A stretch of DNA of 64,000 bases from Typha latifolia (Eukaryota > Streptophyta > Magnoliopsida > Poales > Typhaceae). The notes below the pieces were generated by a model. It did no database searches, was not told where the DNA came from, and saw only the letters and a list, made by a program, of their open reading frames with translations. Shown piece after piece: positions 21,381-33,878 of this stretch. The DNA lies in NCBI GenBank assembly GCA_019914945.1, contig CM034099.1, forward strand, positions 24,020,704 through 24,084,703, given 5' to 3'. How positions within the stretch are numbered: position 1 is the first letter of the stretch; every line of letters starts with the position of its first letter. Position numbers and translations under genes: made by a program.

Positions 21381-23565
21381 CACCTCTCAATCCCTCTTCC
21401 GCCTCCTCCTCCGGTGCGCCGAGCAGAGAAGCGTCGATGGAGGTCGATCCCTCCACGCCCACATCGTCAAGGTCGGTTCTTGGTCGGACGTCTTCCTCGC
21501 CAATAGCATCGTCAACATGTACGCCAAGTGCAGCCACCTATCCCAGGCCTTGACGGCGTTCGAGGAGATGGAGGCCAGGGACGTCGTCTCGTGGAACTCC
21601 CTCATCAACTCCTACGCCCAGCAAGGCCCCAGGGGAGCTGCTGTCGTCTTCGATCTCTTTCGGAGGATGCGGGCCGAAGGCGGTGTCTGCGTCCTGCCCA
21701 ATCCCTTCACATTTGCGGGTGTTTTCACGGCTGCGTCATGCTCGATGGATACTGATGGCAGTGGAATTGGAAGAGAGGCTCACTGTGTTGCTATCAAGAC
21801 AGCAGATTGTGGTGATGTGTTCCTTGGGAGCTCTCTGCTCAATATGTATTGCAAGCTGAGACTTGTTTTAGATGCTCAGAAGGTGTTCGATAGGATGCCT
21901 CAAAGGAATTCGGTCTCTTGGGCCACCATGATTTCGGGATATGCTGTTAATAAGTGTTCCATCGAGGCTCTGCAGTTGTTCAGATTGATGCTACAGGAAG
22001 GAGATTGCGACACGAATGAGTTTGTCATGACTAGTGTTCTCAGTGCCGTGAATCTTTCGGGTTTTCTGGAAACTGGTAAGCAGATCCATGGTCTTGCTAT
22101 CAAAAATGGTTTGTCCTCGTTTTTATCCGTCAAAAATTCTCTTGTCACCTTGTATGCAAAATGTGAAGACCTGGACAATGCACTACTGATGTTTGAAACA
22201 TCAAGTGATAAGAGCTCCATTACATGGTCAGCAATGATTACTGGGTGTGCGCAAAATGGCGATTCCAAAAATGCTCTGTCTTTGTTCTCACAAATGCAAT
22301 ATGCAGGGATCAGGCCTAGTGAATTTACGTTTGTTGGGGTCCTTAATGCATGTAGCGATGCAGCGGCTTTGGTTGAAGGAAAGCAAACTCATGGTTACCT
22401 GTTGAAGCTGGGATTTGAGCTCCAAGTATATGTCAAAAGTGCACTGGTGGACATGTACGCAAAATGTGGCCAGGTTGCTGATGCAAGAAAAGGCTTTTAT
22501 CAGTTGCAGGAGGCTGATATTGTCCTGTGGACAGCGATGATAGCAGGACATGTGCAGAATGGAGAGCACGAAGAGGCTCTAACATTGTATGGGCGAATGG
22601 AAAAGGAGGGCATCTTGCCTAATATTCTCACAATAACTAGTGTTGTTAGATCTTGTTCTAGCCTTGCAGCTGTGGAACAAGGGAGGCAAATGCATGCTCA
22701 TTCTATCAAATATGGATTCGGTTTAGGGGCTCCCATTGGGAGTGCTCTATCGACCATGTATGCAAAGTGTGGTATCCTTGAAGATTGCATTCTTATCTTT
22801 AGAAGAATGCCTGAAAGGGACACCATCGCATGGAACTCAATTATATCCGGATTTTCACAAAATGGGCATGGAAATGATGCTCTGGATCTTTTTGAGGAAA
22901 TGAAACAGGACATGAAACCGGACCATGTCACGTTCATTAATGTACTCTGTGCTTGTAGCCATATGGGCTTAGTTGAGAGAGGTTGGGCTTACTTTAGATC
23001 GATGTTCAATGATTATGGGTTAGCTCCTAGGCTGGAACACTATGCCTGCATGGTTGATATTCTTACCAGAGCTGGAATGCTCAAGGAAGCCAGGGACTTC
23101 ATAGCATCAGTTCCCGTTGATCATGGCACGTGTTTGTGGCGTATAGTTCTAGGGGCTTGTCGTAGCTTTAGGAATTTTGATATAGGAGCATATGCTGGAG
23201 AGAAGCTAATGGAATTGGGTTCACAAGACTCTTCTGCTTATATTTTGTTGTCAAACATTTATGCTGTCCAGAGAAGGTGGGATGATGTGGAGCGGGTGAG
23301 AAGAATGATGAGGCTTCGAGGAGTAAGCAAAGAGCCAGGGTGCAGTTGGGTGGAGTTAAAGAACAGGTTCCATGTGTTTGTTGTTGGAGACCTGCAGCAC
23401 CCCTATATGGAGGAGATATATGCAAATGTGAGAAGACTAACAAAGCACATGACGGATGAAGGATATCGTCCAGCTTCTAGGTTTCCCTTCTGTTTTGATT
23501 TAGAGTCAGAGATGGGATCTCATACCAAAGAGAAGTTTGAATTGGTAGAATCAGCTGTTTGTTGA
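21376..23565 (+). CDS. E-class PLS pentatricopeptide repeat protein (At2g33680-like)
   Basis: An intronless 729-residue ORF with about 15 PPR motifs of the P, L and S types. Examples are VFLANSIVNMYAKCSHLSQA, NSVSWATMISGYAVNKC and DTIAWNSIISGFSQNGHGNDA. The C-terminus has E and E+ type motifs (SSAYILLSNIYAVQRRWDDV, then SWVELKNRFHVFVVGD) and no DYW deaminase domain. Such proteins bind organellar RNA one base per repeat and commonly specify C-to-U editing sites, recruiting a deaminase in trans. Length and motif order match what I recall of Arabidopsis At2g33680 (about 727 residues). Organelle targeting is not obvious from the N-terminus. Few PPR genes have introns, so the single exon is normal. 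Confidence 0.92.
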   Translation: MTTSQSLFRLLLRCAEQRSVDGGRSLHAHIVKVGSWSDVFLANSIVNMYAKCSHLSQALTAFEEMEARDVVSWNSLINSYAQQGPRGAAVVFDLFRRMRAEGGVCVLPNPFTFAGVFTAASCSMDTDGSGIGREAHCVAIKTADCGDVFLGSSLLNMYCKLRLVLDAQKVFDRMPQRNSVSWATMISGYAVNKCSIEALQLFRLMLQEGDCDTNEFVMTSVLSAVNLSGFLETGKQIHGLAIKNGLSSFLSVKNSLVTLYAKCEDLDNALLMFETSSDKSSITWSAMITGCAQNGDSKNALSLFSQMQYAGIRPSEFTFVGVLNACSDAAALVEGKQTHGYLLKLGFELQVYVKSALVDMYAKCGQVADARKGFYQLQEADIVLWTAMIAGHVQNGEHEEALTLYGRMEKEGILPNILTITSVVRSCSSLAAVEQGRQMHAHSIKYGFGLGAPIGSALSTMYAKCGILEDCILIFRRMPERDTIAWNSIISGFSQNGHGNDALDLFEEMKQDMKPDHVTFINVLCACSHMGLVERGWAYFRSMFNDYGLAPRLEHYACMVDILTRAGMLKEARDFIASVPVDHGTCLWRIVLGACRSFRNFDIGAYAGEKLMELGSQDSSAYILLSNIYAVQRRWDDVERVRRMMRLRGVSKEPGCSWVELKNRFHVFVVGDLQHPYMEEIYANVRRLTKHMTDEGYRPASRFPFCFDLESEMGSHTKEKFELVESAVC

Positions 23566-25969
23566 CTTCTTGATAAGATGATAATGTTATTACTTATTAC
23601 ACTGGACAAATAACAAGCGTCGATTAATCAGTTGCTGTCCAGTGATTATTTCAGGTCAGTAATAGGATTGCATGCTTTGCAGCCAAGGGTATCCTACTGC
23701 TTCTTGAGCCTTCCTAAGAAGATTATTCTTGTGGCACAAACAGGAAAACAAACATGAACTGGCAATGTTACAATAAGTGTTTGACATGGTCGGATCGTGA
23801 ATTTTTTATGGCGATCCATATACAGCACATTTAACCTGTCTCAGCCAACACTTGTGGGAATGCAATATTTATTGCAATCTCTAGAATTTGGTCTATAACT
23901 GACAGAGTGGAAGGTTTACCATCCCTAAATGAAGCTCAAGGCTTTTGCAGATGTTTGAAGTTCCTCAGTTGACTCTGCCAAGCATGCACTACAACAAGAA
24001 TGTTATTCATCAGATTCTATAATCTGCTGATTCGTAGGATTCCTATCATCTATTCATCCTCCAATACACAGATACTACTTGGTTACCTAATCTGTCTTTA
24101 AGAAAAAACTAAAGGTTCTTCTCCTGGTTGATGTAAACCTATTTAAAGAATAAACTCAGGATGAAAAAGGTACATGAATTTCTTACTTACTCCCTTATAG
24201 GAGCTTGATTAACTTGTCCTTATAAATCATGGTCATTCTTACAAAACCAGATACTTTACTCTTTTAGTATAATTTCATGGATCATCCATTGAAGGCATAT
24301 TTTATTTCTAGAGTAAAATTTTACAAAACCCAAAATTAGATGTTTCCTACAGAACTTCTTTGTGAAATGCCAATCACAGGAAAAACAATACAGATGGCGA
24401 GGCATGAAATCCTTGAGAGCATTTCTATATGGTGTTTTGTGTAGCCATGCCTCAGCGTAATTCCATCAATTGAATTTACGGATATCGTGGTCTTCTCTGG
24501 GATTATTCATGCTGCCTTTTCTTATTATGGTCGCATGGCAGATGGAGTGTAGGTTCCAGAAGTCTGAAGAGGAAGCCCATGGATCTGATTAAAAATCTTT
24601 GCAAAGTTATATTTTCCACTTCGGCATCTATCTATATCCTCATTGACAGTGTTTCCTTTAATGATTTCCGAGGGGCCTTTGCTATTCGTTAGAAAGTACC
24701 AGGGTAGCAATCCTTCTTTCTGTCTATTTCCCTTTTTGTTGATTTCTAACTTATAATTATATAAACCTGTCTAATGTGAGTCATTTATGTATTCTATTAC
24801 AGGTTGTAAATGCGTATGTACTAGAAATAGTGCCCATTTTTGGGGGGTTCGTCTCTCGTGTCTTTGAAATCCAAGACAGAACTGTATTATGCAGAAGGTA
24901 AATGTAGCAGCCTAAGGGGGTTTTTTTTGAAAGAGTAACACCTAGACTACATAAGTATAGTACTATGTGTGAACTTCATCAACATTGTGAACCCGAAATT
25001 TCTTGAGGGGATATTTGTCTTACGATTGAATTTCCTGCTTCATCTTAGGAAAAGTACATGACACTTAGGTTCAGAAGTGTGATGATGGGATGCATATGGA
25101 GAACCTTTCATCCCATTACCACAAGTTAAAATACTCTCTGTGATGATTCCAAAACATGACTTTGTTCAAAAGGTTCCTGGAGAAGAAACAGTAGCAAGAT
25201 TTGTCTTGAATAATTACCATGTTTTACTACTGCTTGCTAACAGAAACGTACGTGGTATATTGAGCCTGCAAACATGCACATTGTCCTGAGAAATGCTTTT
25301 AATATTATATGCTAACATATCTAGAAGATCTTTTCTTGAATAATTACCATGCGTGACTTCAGAAGAACATATAATGTATTAATTTTACTTCTTATCAATT
25401 TGCCTTTGGGTATGTTATGTTACTTCTGATCCATTCTCTACTGTCTTCTTATCCATTCAACATTGGATCAGGGATCATACATATATTTGTATCTATTTAG
25501 TTAGGATACTAATTTATTTTTTTGCTATCTGTAAATATCCATATTCGGACTAAAAGTATATGTATGATTAGTTTTCGACCCTAATAAATTTAAGAATGAC
25601 AGCATGCACATTATGTTTGGATTGTTGCATGTCAATTTGATTGCCGTAGTACATAATTTCAGAATTTTATTTCTGTTTCTGAATAATTCCAGCTGAATTA
25701 TGCTAAAATCGCTATTTCTTATAATAACCATGTTCCAAGTGGATCTTCATGATTTTTTCTTGTTACCATGTAGATGCTTGTGATGCGTGCATCTTATATG
25801 TTTTAACATCTAGTGCTATCAATACTTGCTGAACTATTTTATCTCTACTTGCTTCTCATTCCATGCAAATAGAATATATATAGATACAATGCTCAATTGC
25901 TCCTGCTGCAGAGATGCTTGCACGGCTTCACCTATGGGGACCCACCTTTGAAACAGCCAATACTTCAGC
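23566..25969. other. Intergenic region with one exon-like block
   Basis: This is mostly AT-rich with no gene. On the minus strand 24710-24525 reads without a stop, for example SEIIKGNTVNEDIDRCRSGK and IHGLPLQTSGTYTPSAMRP before two stops. It looks like a terminal exon or relic, but I recognise no family and see no upstream exon. Confidence 0.35.
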
Positions 25970-28795
25970 CCCTGTTCACTTATGGATAGTCTTATTCTGG
26001 TGTATATAGATTTAGCTTATTTAGTTATACTAATTCATCGTTCTTTCTCATTTTATTTCATATAACTTTAAAAAATAATTTAATAATAATTCATAATTAT
26101 AATATTACTCTTAGATTAAATATCATTTAATTACACATCATCTCAGCTATAATTAAGATTCATTCTCTTTCATCTCTTTTTTTTTCAAAAAATAGTCATG
26201 TCATATAAATACACTATGATATTCGTATTACAACACAGTACAAAGAAAAGTCTCTACTGCCTCGCATTGTCACATACTGCATTGCCAAACACTATGTAGC
26301 TATGCATCCACATTATCATACACTACATAACTATATGTTCGTATTAGCATTGCAACATATTATATGGCTATATATTCGTATTACCACGCACGACCATACG
26401 TTACATGACTATCTATCCGCGCTGTCATGCACTACTTGTATATATTTTTGCACCACATATTTGTAAGTCCACATTTGCCCTAATATGAATATGTGGAGCA
26501 GTTTAAGTCCTCATTTGTAATAAAATATATTAAAATTAAAAATATATATATTATTACTAATACTTTACTTTCAATAAGAATTTTGTCATTTTGTATAAAA
26601 CATCACTAATTTCCAATACAAATTCACTATTCTTTAATACTTTACTACCAACTTTATATCACATCAAATATAATTATTACTCCTTATACTATTATTCAAC
26701 TAAATAATAAAATAATTTGTATTGGTATTATCTCTCTCTTTCTAGTATTAAAAATTAGAATACTTATTTTACAAGTGGACGAGGCATTAAAGTTTGAAGC
26801 TTCCATTCATTTATGGAATAAGAATATTTTTTTCTTGTTATAAACCTACTTATCTTGGTGTAGTACCTAAATATCCATTTAGATTTCGAGGTTTACTTCT
26901 TCTTGCGAAGAAGTTGAAGCACGAACTTGCCAGATCACTAAAAATCATAAGTCCCTGACACTATGCTCTTATTTAGCTATCCCACCATCTAGCTCTCTCC
27001 TTCCATTGTAGGTGAGGTAGGATGGAATTGAAGGGCTTCACAATTTGGGAGATGGCTAGTGGATGCTGAAGGTGATGGTGCGCGTCTGCTCTCCGCCATG
27101 GATTTGAGTATCTCCACTTTCTAGTGTGCGAATAAGCTATTGAACCTGGAGGTGGGCTCGTCGAGGATAACAATCTTGGGGTTGTGGACTAGTTCGATTC
27201 CTATCGAGATTCACCGCCTTTCGCCATCAAAGACCCCCACACATGTGCGGACAAACTAGTTTGTAGAGCAGGATTATAATACGACACTAAGTGGTTATCT
27301 CTCCATACTGCAAAAATAAAATACCTGCCACTCCATGATTATTTCTCCGTAATGCAATAAGAACTCTGCATCTTCGTCTTCTTACACTACACTTGTTCAC
27401 AAATTTCATTTACAAACTGTTGTAATGTTTGGTTAGGGTTTTTTTTGTTGTTTATGAATCAGTGAGGGTACGTCGGAATATTATCATGCAAAGGTGCGGG
27501 GAGTTTTTTTTTATTTTTTATGCAGATACTGAGGTAATATAATGGTATTATGGTAGTACGATGAAGAATGTATATCTTTGTACGTAGTGGGGTATATTAT
27601 ATATATAATTTACACTTTTTATTAATTAAAACTTACAAAAGTACAAATTTATTCAATATTATTTCTTTAAGTCCAATCCAGGTAGTTAGTTTGATCATTT
27701 GGTTTAAAAAATCATCGATTCTCAATACAATTTGACTGTTATCTAATACTTTAATATCAATTTTATGTTAAATCAATTGTAATTATTAGATACTATAAAA
27801 GTGTACAACTATACAGTAAAATAGCTTATGTTGGTATTCGCTATCTTTTAGTATAAGAAATTAGAATAATTATTCTAGTAGTAGCCTTATTCAAATGGAG
27901 TGAGGGATTATTGAAAATATTATTAATGTCTATTGATTTAACCAGGTAGAGATCTTGGTAATCTGTTGTCTTGTAAATTTCTGTAATTTTCTACACTACC
28001 GGTTATGGATTATGACTCTCACGACTATGATGATTATAATCCAACCAAATTGCAAATCAAATAGATGAGAAGTTCTACCTCTTTCATCTGTCTTGTTAAG
28101 TTGATAGAACACGACCTCTATTTTCCGCTAGTTGTAGAGTTTTTTTTAACCAAACTAGTCCTCTTCGGAACTATATTAGATCTCAACTCAAACTTAATAC
28201 TAAAAAATTTTAATTCACTATAGTCGCTAATAAAATGCTAAATTAATTAGCATTTACTTGAAAATATATATATACTGATAATAAGTTTAATTGAAAAATG
28301 CTGAAATATTTAGTGTTTATTAAAAAAAAGATAATTTAAAAGGTCAAACTTAGTTTGTAATGTAATAATGTTAGTTATTACAAAGATGAGAGGAATGAAT
28401 GATTTTGATTAAAACTTGTGAAAGATATAGATAAAAGTACAAAAATATATATATAATTGAAATGGCACAGCTATTCCATAAAGCTAATTGCGTTTAGAAA
28501 CACACAAAAAAAAAACAATAACTCATCTAAATTTTAATTTTTTGTCTAATATTTTTACTGAGAAAAATACTGAATTAATATAATCTGAACTATTCAACAT
28601 TTTTATTTAAAAATAAAATTTTAACAAGTTCAGCATTTTACTTAGAAAACAAGATGTTAAGTTCATCTAAAAATAAAATACTTGGCATTTTCCTAACGGC
28701 TATAATAAAATAGACTTTTTTTTATTAAGTTTGAAATTTAATCTATTTTGATAAGGTTTGGAAAAGCGCTTGTTTGGATAAAAACTCTTTTGTTG
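25970..28795. repeat. AT-rich repeat region with a diverged sequence pair
   Basis: The base composition is strongly AT. Stretches at about 26610-26770 and 27715-27880 align over roughly 160 bp with many substitutions, and both end in a similar TTAGAATAnTTATT motif. This suggests two old copies of one non-autonomous element. A weaker match lies near 58790-58870. Terminal inverted repeats could not be fixed by eye. Confidence 0.45.
27000..27240 (-). pseudogene. ABCG half-transporter relic (nucleotide-binding domain)
   Basis: On the minus strand the translation keeps GERR, then ISIGIELVHNPKIVILDEPT, the end of the ABC signature region and Walker B of plant ABCG transporters. LKSMAES and, after a frameshift, SQIVKPFNSILPHLQ match the H-loop region. 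In-frame stops and frameshifts break it, and both ends are missing. It is a short non-functional fragment, perhaps carried by a transposon. Confidence 0.75.
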
Positions 28796-29249
28796 TCTTT
28801 GCCAATTTAATACCTCTCGCTACAGAAGATACCAATGTTCTAAAACAGAGGACAAAGTGACCGCCCTGGGCACTCACTATGGATTTTTTTGTCGTTTACC
28901 ACCATTTCCATTCAATAGGTTGACTGACTTTCCGCCCTGCAGAATTGTTTGTTTTCTCTTTTTATCATTGAGACCGAAGGCTAGAATTGCTCCTGCAACG
29001 GCTTTATCTCCATCATCCATTTCCATGTCTATGAAACTCTAGCAAATGACACGTATTATTCAAGACACCTATTCCAAAAACATGCTATAAATAGTCAGGA
29101 ATCAAGTAGATGATGGCAGTGTCAGAGCACTATCAGGAATTAAGATCATTGATGGAATTGAAAGATTGATATTCTGAAACCCAGTCCAAACTTCTCAAGG
29201 AACAGTAGAGAATCTAAAGCTACCCTACGGATTAGTACACGATTTGCTG
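28796..29249. other. Intergenic, no feature found
   Basis: Probably contains the 3' UTR of the minus-strand gene ending at 29250. No coding or repeat signal is supported. Confidence 0.4.
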
Positions 29250-32200
29250 TTATGGCAATGAGGTACGCCACACCAGAATGCGATTATTTTCTCTTAAACT
29301 TCTTGCCCTCCTATAGTCGATTTCTGCATCTGAGCACGACTTGCCAGGTGGAGATCTCTTCACTTGAATGTCTGAGTTCTTTAGAGAAGTTGCCTTCCTA
29401 AGACCATCTTCTAATAAGATATCAGCACCTCGAAATCTGCAGTCTGACTTAAAACCTGCAACATCGCATAAGGGCAAAGACTGTAATGGCGAAGTGGAGA
29501 AAATAGCAAACAACAAAAATAACAACATTTTATAAACATCATACTCTGCTGTTGAGGCATGCTACTAGCAAAAGAATAATCTTTAGATTTGTCAAATGAG
29601 AGAAATATGTAGTAGTTAGATGTTAGCAGTAGCACATATCCAACCCATGAATTTATCTATGCAAATCTGTATGAAATCATGAATTGTAAAGTACAGTGAC
29701 AAAGTTTATTGAATATACCAAGAAACACAGTATATCAGTTTAGGCACAGGTAGAAGATTCAACACCATTTACCTGTAAGTGTGCTGCTGTCATCCAGCAC
29801 TTTACAATGAACTCCATTAGCAAATTGATCTGTTATTTTCTTACTTCCGTCATCCTGCATATCTAACAGCGCTTTCTCCATCTTTTTACTTCCATTGGCC
29901 TCCCCAATAAATGAGTAGTCACCTATACAAACTTCGTCATTTGCAAGGGGAGAGATAGTGAAGGATTCATCATACCCATCAGATATCTCCACATAGTTTT
30001 GCGTAGTGATAATTTCATCTGCACTAAATCCAAATGATGCTCTGTAGGCTTCAATCTCCTCAACATCTTGTTTGCAGTTTTTGCTGTGTCTGTTTCCACC
30101 ACTAGAATAAACATCAGCCTCTCTGGATACACTTTTTCTCCCTCCACCGTAAGGAAATGAATGTTGTGCCTGGTCCAAATAAAACTGTGCAGAAGTAGCA
30201 GGGCGAAAGAAACTAGTATCCAGCATGAAGTTTCTGGAGGTTGCAGAATCAAGTTCAAATAGCTTTGATGATGCATTCCTAGAATGTGGAGATTCACGTG
30301 CAGATATAGAAGTATTCCACTGTGCTGGAACCTGCTCAGGAAAAGGTGAAGAGACACCAGTCCTTGGGGTAGCAGAAGCTGGTGATATGAGGCTGCTGGA
30401 AGGACTTCCAGGGTAAAGTGGATACGATGCCTGAAGATCACTACCTACGGCATAGCTTGATGACAAGAAAGGCATGCCATTCTGTTTACTGGCACTCTTA
30501 AGATCCATAGAAGAGGAAAGAAACTGTGCAAAAGGGACATCTGGAGATGAGGGAGTGGTAAGGTGAGCTAGTTCAGGTGGAGGGGTCAGTGGGGCAGTAG
30601 AAGGCTCTGTTGTAAAAGTTGAAAAAAAAGGAGGTGAGACCAGTTGAGGTTCATGAGCATATGGCCCTGTGGCAAACATAGTGGATGATGGGCCTCCAGG
30701 AGAGTTAGCAGATATTGACAGGAAGCAACTAGGTGATTGGGCCGTTGAGGGGATTGCAGAGTTTGAGAAAGATGCTGGTGAGGAAGGTGGAGCTAGGAGA
30801 GATAAATTCAGAGTGGTATTTTGATCAGAAAGCCCACCAGACAGTGCCCCATTTCCACGACTTGTCGATGCACTTCCGTCTGGAGTACGTGACGCTGGAA
30901 CAATGCGTTTCCCTACTTTTTGTGATCGAAAACAGGAGAATCCACCAAAACAGCCTGCCCATCTACCCCGCTGACCAAATAAGAGAAGCAAGTATGAGTG
31001 GTAACGCAGTACAGAAATTCTTGACTACATGCATTTCTAATATATATTATGAGTCAAACTCAAACAGACAGGTATCAACCTTAGAAATAATTATAAACAT
31101 CTTGCCATTTGGAAAAAAAATGCTATGAAGCTAATGACAATACTTTCAGCTTCATTAATCAGGCTTAGGAGTTACAGGCTTATCTCTCCTTCAAAAAGAA
31201 GCATGAACAATAGCTTTGATTGGCGGGCTAATAATCATGTCCTATTGCATAAAGTTTCATATGCTGACATTTTGCAGGAATTTTGCTCACTGGGGATGTC
31301 AACGAGGTCACATAATCTGTTGTCAGTCAAAGACAAGGTAATACATATTTACCAAGAAATCTGCAAAGGAGATAAATCAGGAAGGGGAAAAAAGAAGAAG
31401 CTCCAAAAGAAGTGGAAGTAAGAAGAAATTCCTCTTGTGGCTATAGCATGTTTGCTGGTATTTAATGTTTCTAAATAGACTAAATGTCAAATGTCAATCA
31501 CAGACGTGTGAGGAAAATGTGATAAATGAAGTTTTCATGTATAAATGAGCAGCAGGGGAAAGAAAATAACAAGAAAAGGATGTGGCAGATAAGTACAGTG
31601 GAATATGTCATGCCAAAAAGCAGATCGATTGAGGCTTCTATATTAACTGAAGATTCCTACTCAAAACTATACTCTTTGAGATAATTGAGAATGATTTGAG
31701 TAATAGCACCACAATAGAAATCAAGTTGATTTGGTGCTACCATTACTTAATTCATGGAGTTCGCCACTTCTAGGTGAGCATAATCTAGCTCCTCTGGACA
31801 TAGGTGATAGCTTTATCCTCACTTATCTTTCACTTGAACTTAATTAAAGGTTCTCCTACTTTTCAAGAATTAGCCAAGAGAAAATTTATATAGATATATA
31901 TATTTTATACTGTTGCAAGGTTGGACTTAGTGAAAGCATGCATGTATTCAGGAGTAGCTCGAAGATAAAATAAAAATAGAGAGATGTTGACTTTCCAGGA
32001 GCTGGAATAGTTATTTCATATGTTTGAACAATCAAAGAACAAGATGCAAGACCTAGTTTATCTACTTTTTGTGTTTGTTTTTTACTCTTCACGTTCTAAT
32101 GAGTAGCGGACATTCCATAAAACAAGAATAGACTTAGTTTATCTAGGATAATCTCTGTTCTACTGACCTTCAACATAACAAGCAACAATGATGTTGCAGT

Positions 32201-33074
32201 CCCTACTAAGCAAAATTTATGAAATCCAGGAAAATAGCCATGGTTGAAAACTTGAAATAATTGAGACTTCAATTTACCAACCTCATCACTCAATGCACAT
32301 CTACTAGGTAGTAGTGATTGTCGTATATAGGTAGTTCCATAGGAAATTAGCTACCAAACCTTGATCGGGAACTAGCACCAGTAAGAACTACAGAAAGGCA
32401 ATCTAATCAAAGAAGCCAGAGTTAACAGTAGAACAAGAAATATCGGTTAGAGGCATCAATGTAAACCAGATCCGCACAAAATTATACTTTGTAAATAGGA
32501 GAACAGATCAGATTACGGTATGAAAGGACAAAATAGTAGAAAAAGAAGAGGATTTTGTTCCTGCAACCAAGCAGATACCCAGCATGAAGCAGAGAGAAGC
32601 TTGACTGCAATCAAGCATTATTTTATTTTATTTTAGAAATACAGAAGCATTTAGCTCTAATGTTGCAAACAGAATAAAGTGAAACGAAGAGGACTGACAC
32701 CTAATCAAATAAAAATAAATAATAAAAACGGCACAATCAGCCAGCGTTAGCCCTAGATCTGACTATGAGAGCGATTAGAAGGGAAGCAATTTTCCTTTTC
32801 TTGGTGAAATGCACAAAGGGTTAATTTCTAAATGATTTAACACAAGCAAGCCGCTAAATCATGCATGCACTACCGGCTATGTGAGAGATTAAGCTCAAGA
32901 GAGGTGGAGACAAAAGAAAAGAAGAAAGAAGACGACGAAGAGCAGAGAGAAATACATAGAAACTTCACATACCCTCTGGTGAGAGTGGAATCGCGTCTCC
33001 ACGGAGTCAATGGCAGTCGCCGCGGCGCTAATGGACGCCCTGCTGTTGGCGCCACCTCCACCAACCCCAGCCAT
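29250..33074 (-). CDS. At1g76660-like proline/serine-rich protein, function unknown
   Basis: Three exons (33074-32973, 30970-29773, 29455-29250) join to 501 residues. Exon 1 gives MAGVGGGGANSRASIS and ends FHSHQR. Exon 2 starts RGRWAGCFGGFSCFRSQK and holds the conserved core: KRIVPASR, then LNLSLLAPPSSPASF, then ATGPYAHEPQLVSPPFFSTF. The C-terminus (FRGADILLEDGL, then DAEIDYRRARSLRE) is also typical. The family is annotated in Arabidopsis as hydroxyproline-rich or uncharacterised. No signal peptide or membrane segment is visible, and most of the chain looks disordered. Intron 1 is about 2 kb. I cannot assign a biochemical function. Confidence 0.88.
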
Positions 33075-33219
33075 GCTCTCCCCTTGCTTCTCCTCACATT
33101 CGACAACGACTACCTGCGTGCTTCTACTCCCAGGAGGAGTAGCTGTCCATATGTAAACTTAGTTTTGAGAGAAAATGGAAGCTCTGTCAATGCCGACGAA
33201 AAAGAAATATCGGAGGTAG

Positions 33220-33284
<65 letters not shown>

Positions 33285-33833
33285 GTCCGTTGTATGGTCC
33301 ACTCCAGAGCAGCAGCGGCAGCTTCAGATGGTTTGTTCTCTGTCTGGCTCTCCCTTCCTTTTCTTTCTTTCTTCGTTTTCCTTTACTATATAATATCTTA
33401 TTTTTATAAGTATTTTTTCCCTTATTTGCCCTCTCTCTGCCGTGGCACTCTCTTTTTCTCTCCTCAGCACTCACTGTTCACCCACTCTCGTGGCTTGCTT
33501 GCTTGCTGGTGTCAAAAAGGTACGACGAGCCGAGCAGGTGTCTAGGTACGGAGTTAGGCTCGGGAGGGAGACGAGCCTGCTAGACTGGATATCTCCTTAT
33601 CGAACCCGAGTACGAACAAAATCTCAAGGATCCCCAAGACGAGATACTCATCCCCACGCTGTTTTCTTTTCTTTCGATTACCATTTTTTTTGTTCGCTCT
33701 TTCCTTCTCTCATTACCCATCCGGCCATCCTCAAGATTGTTTTCTTTTTATATAATATATATAATACTACTTCTTGCGTTGCTTTGGTGGATGCGTGCGT
33801 GGTGTGTCTGCTTTGTTCCTTGGCCCTCAAGCA

Positions 33834-33878
<45 letters not shown>

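Noticed and set aside
32865..33545. 226-codon plus-strand ORF with a Leu-Ser run
   Set aside because: The run is the CT microsatellite translated; the frame crosses the first exon of the minus-strand gene in antisense.
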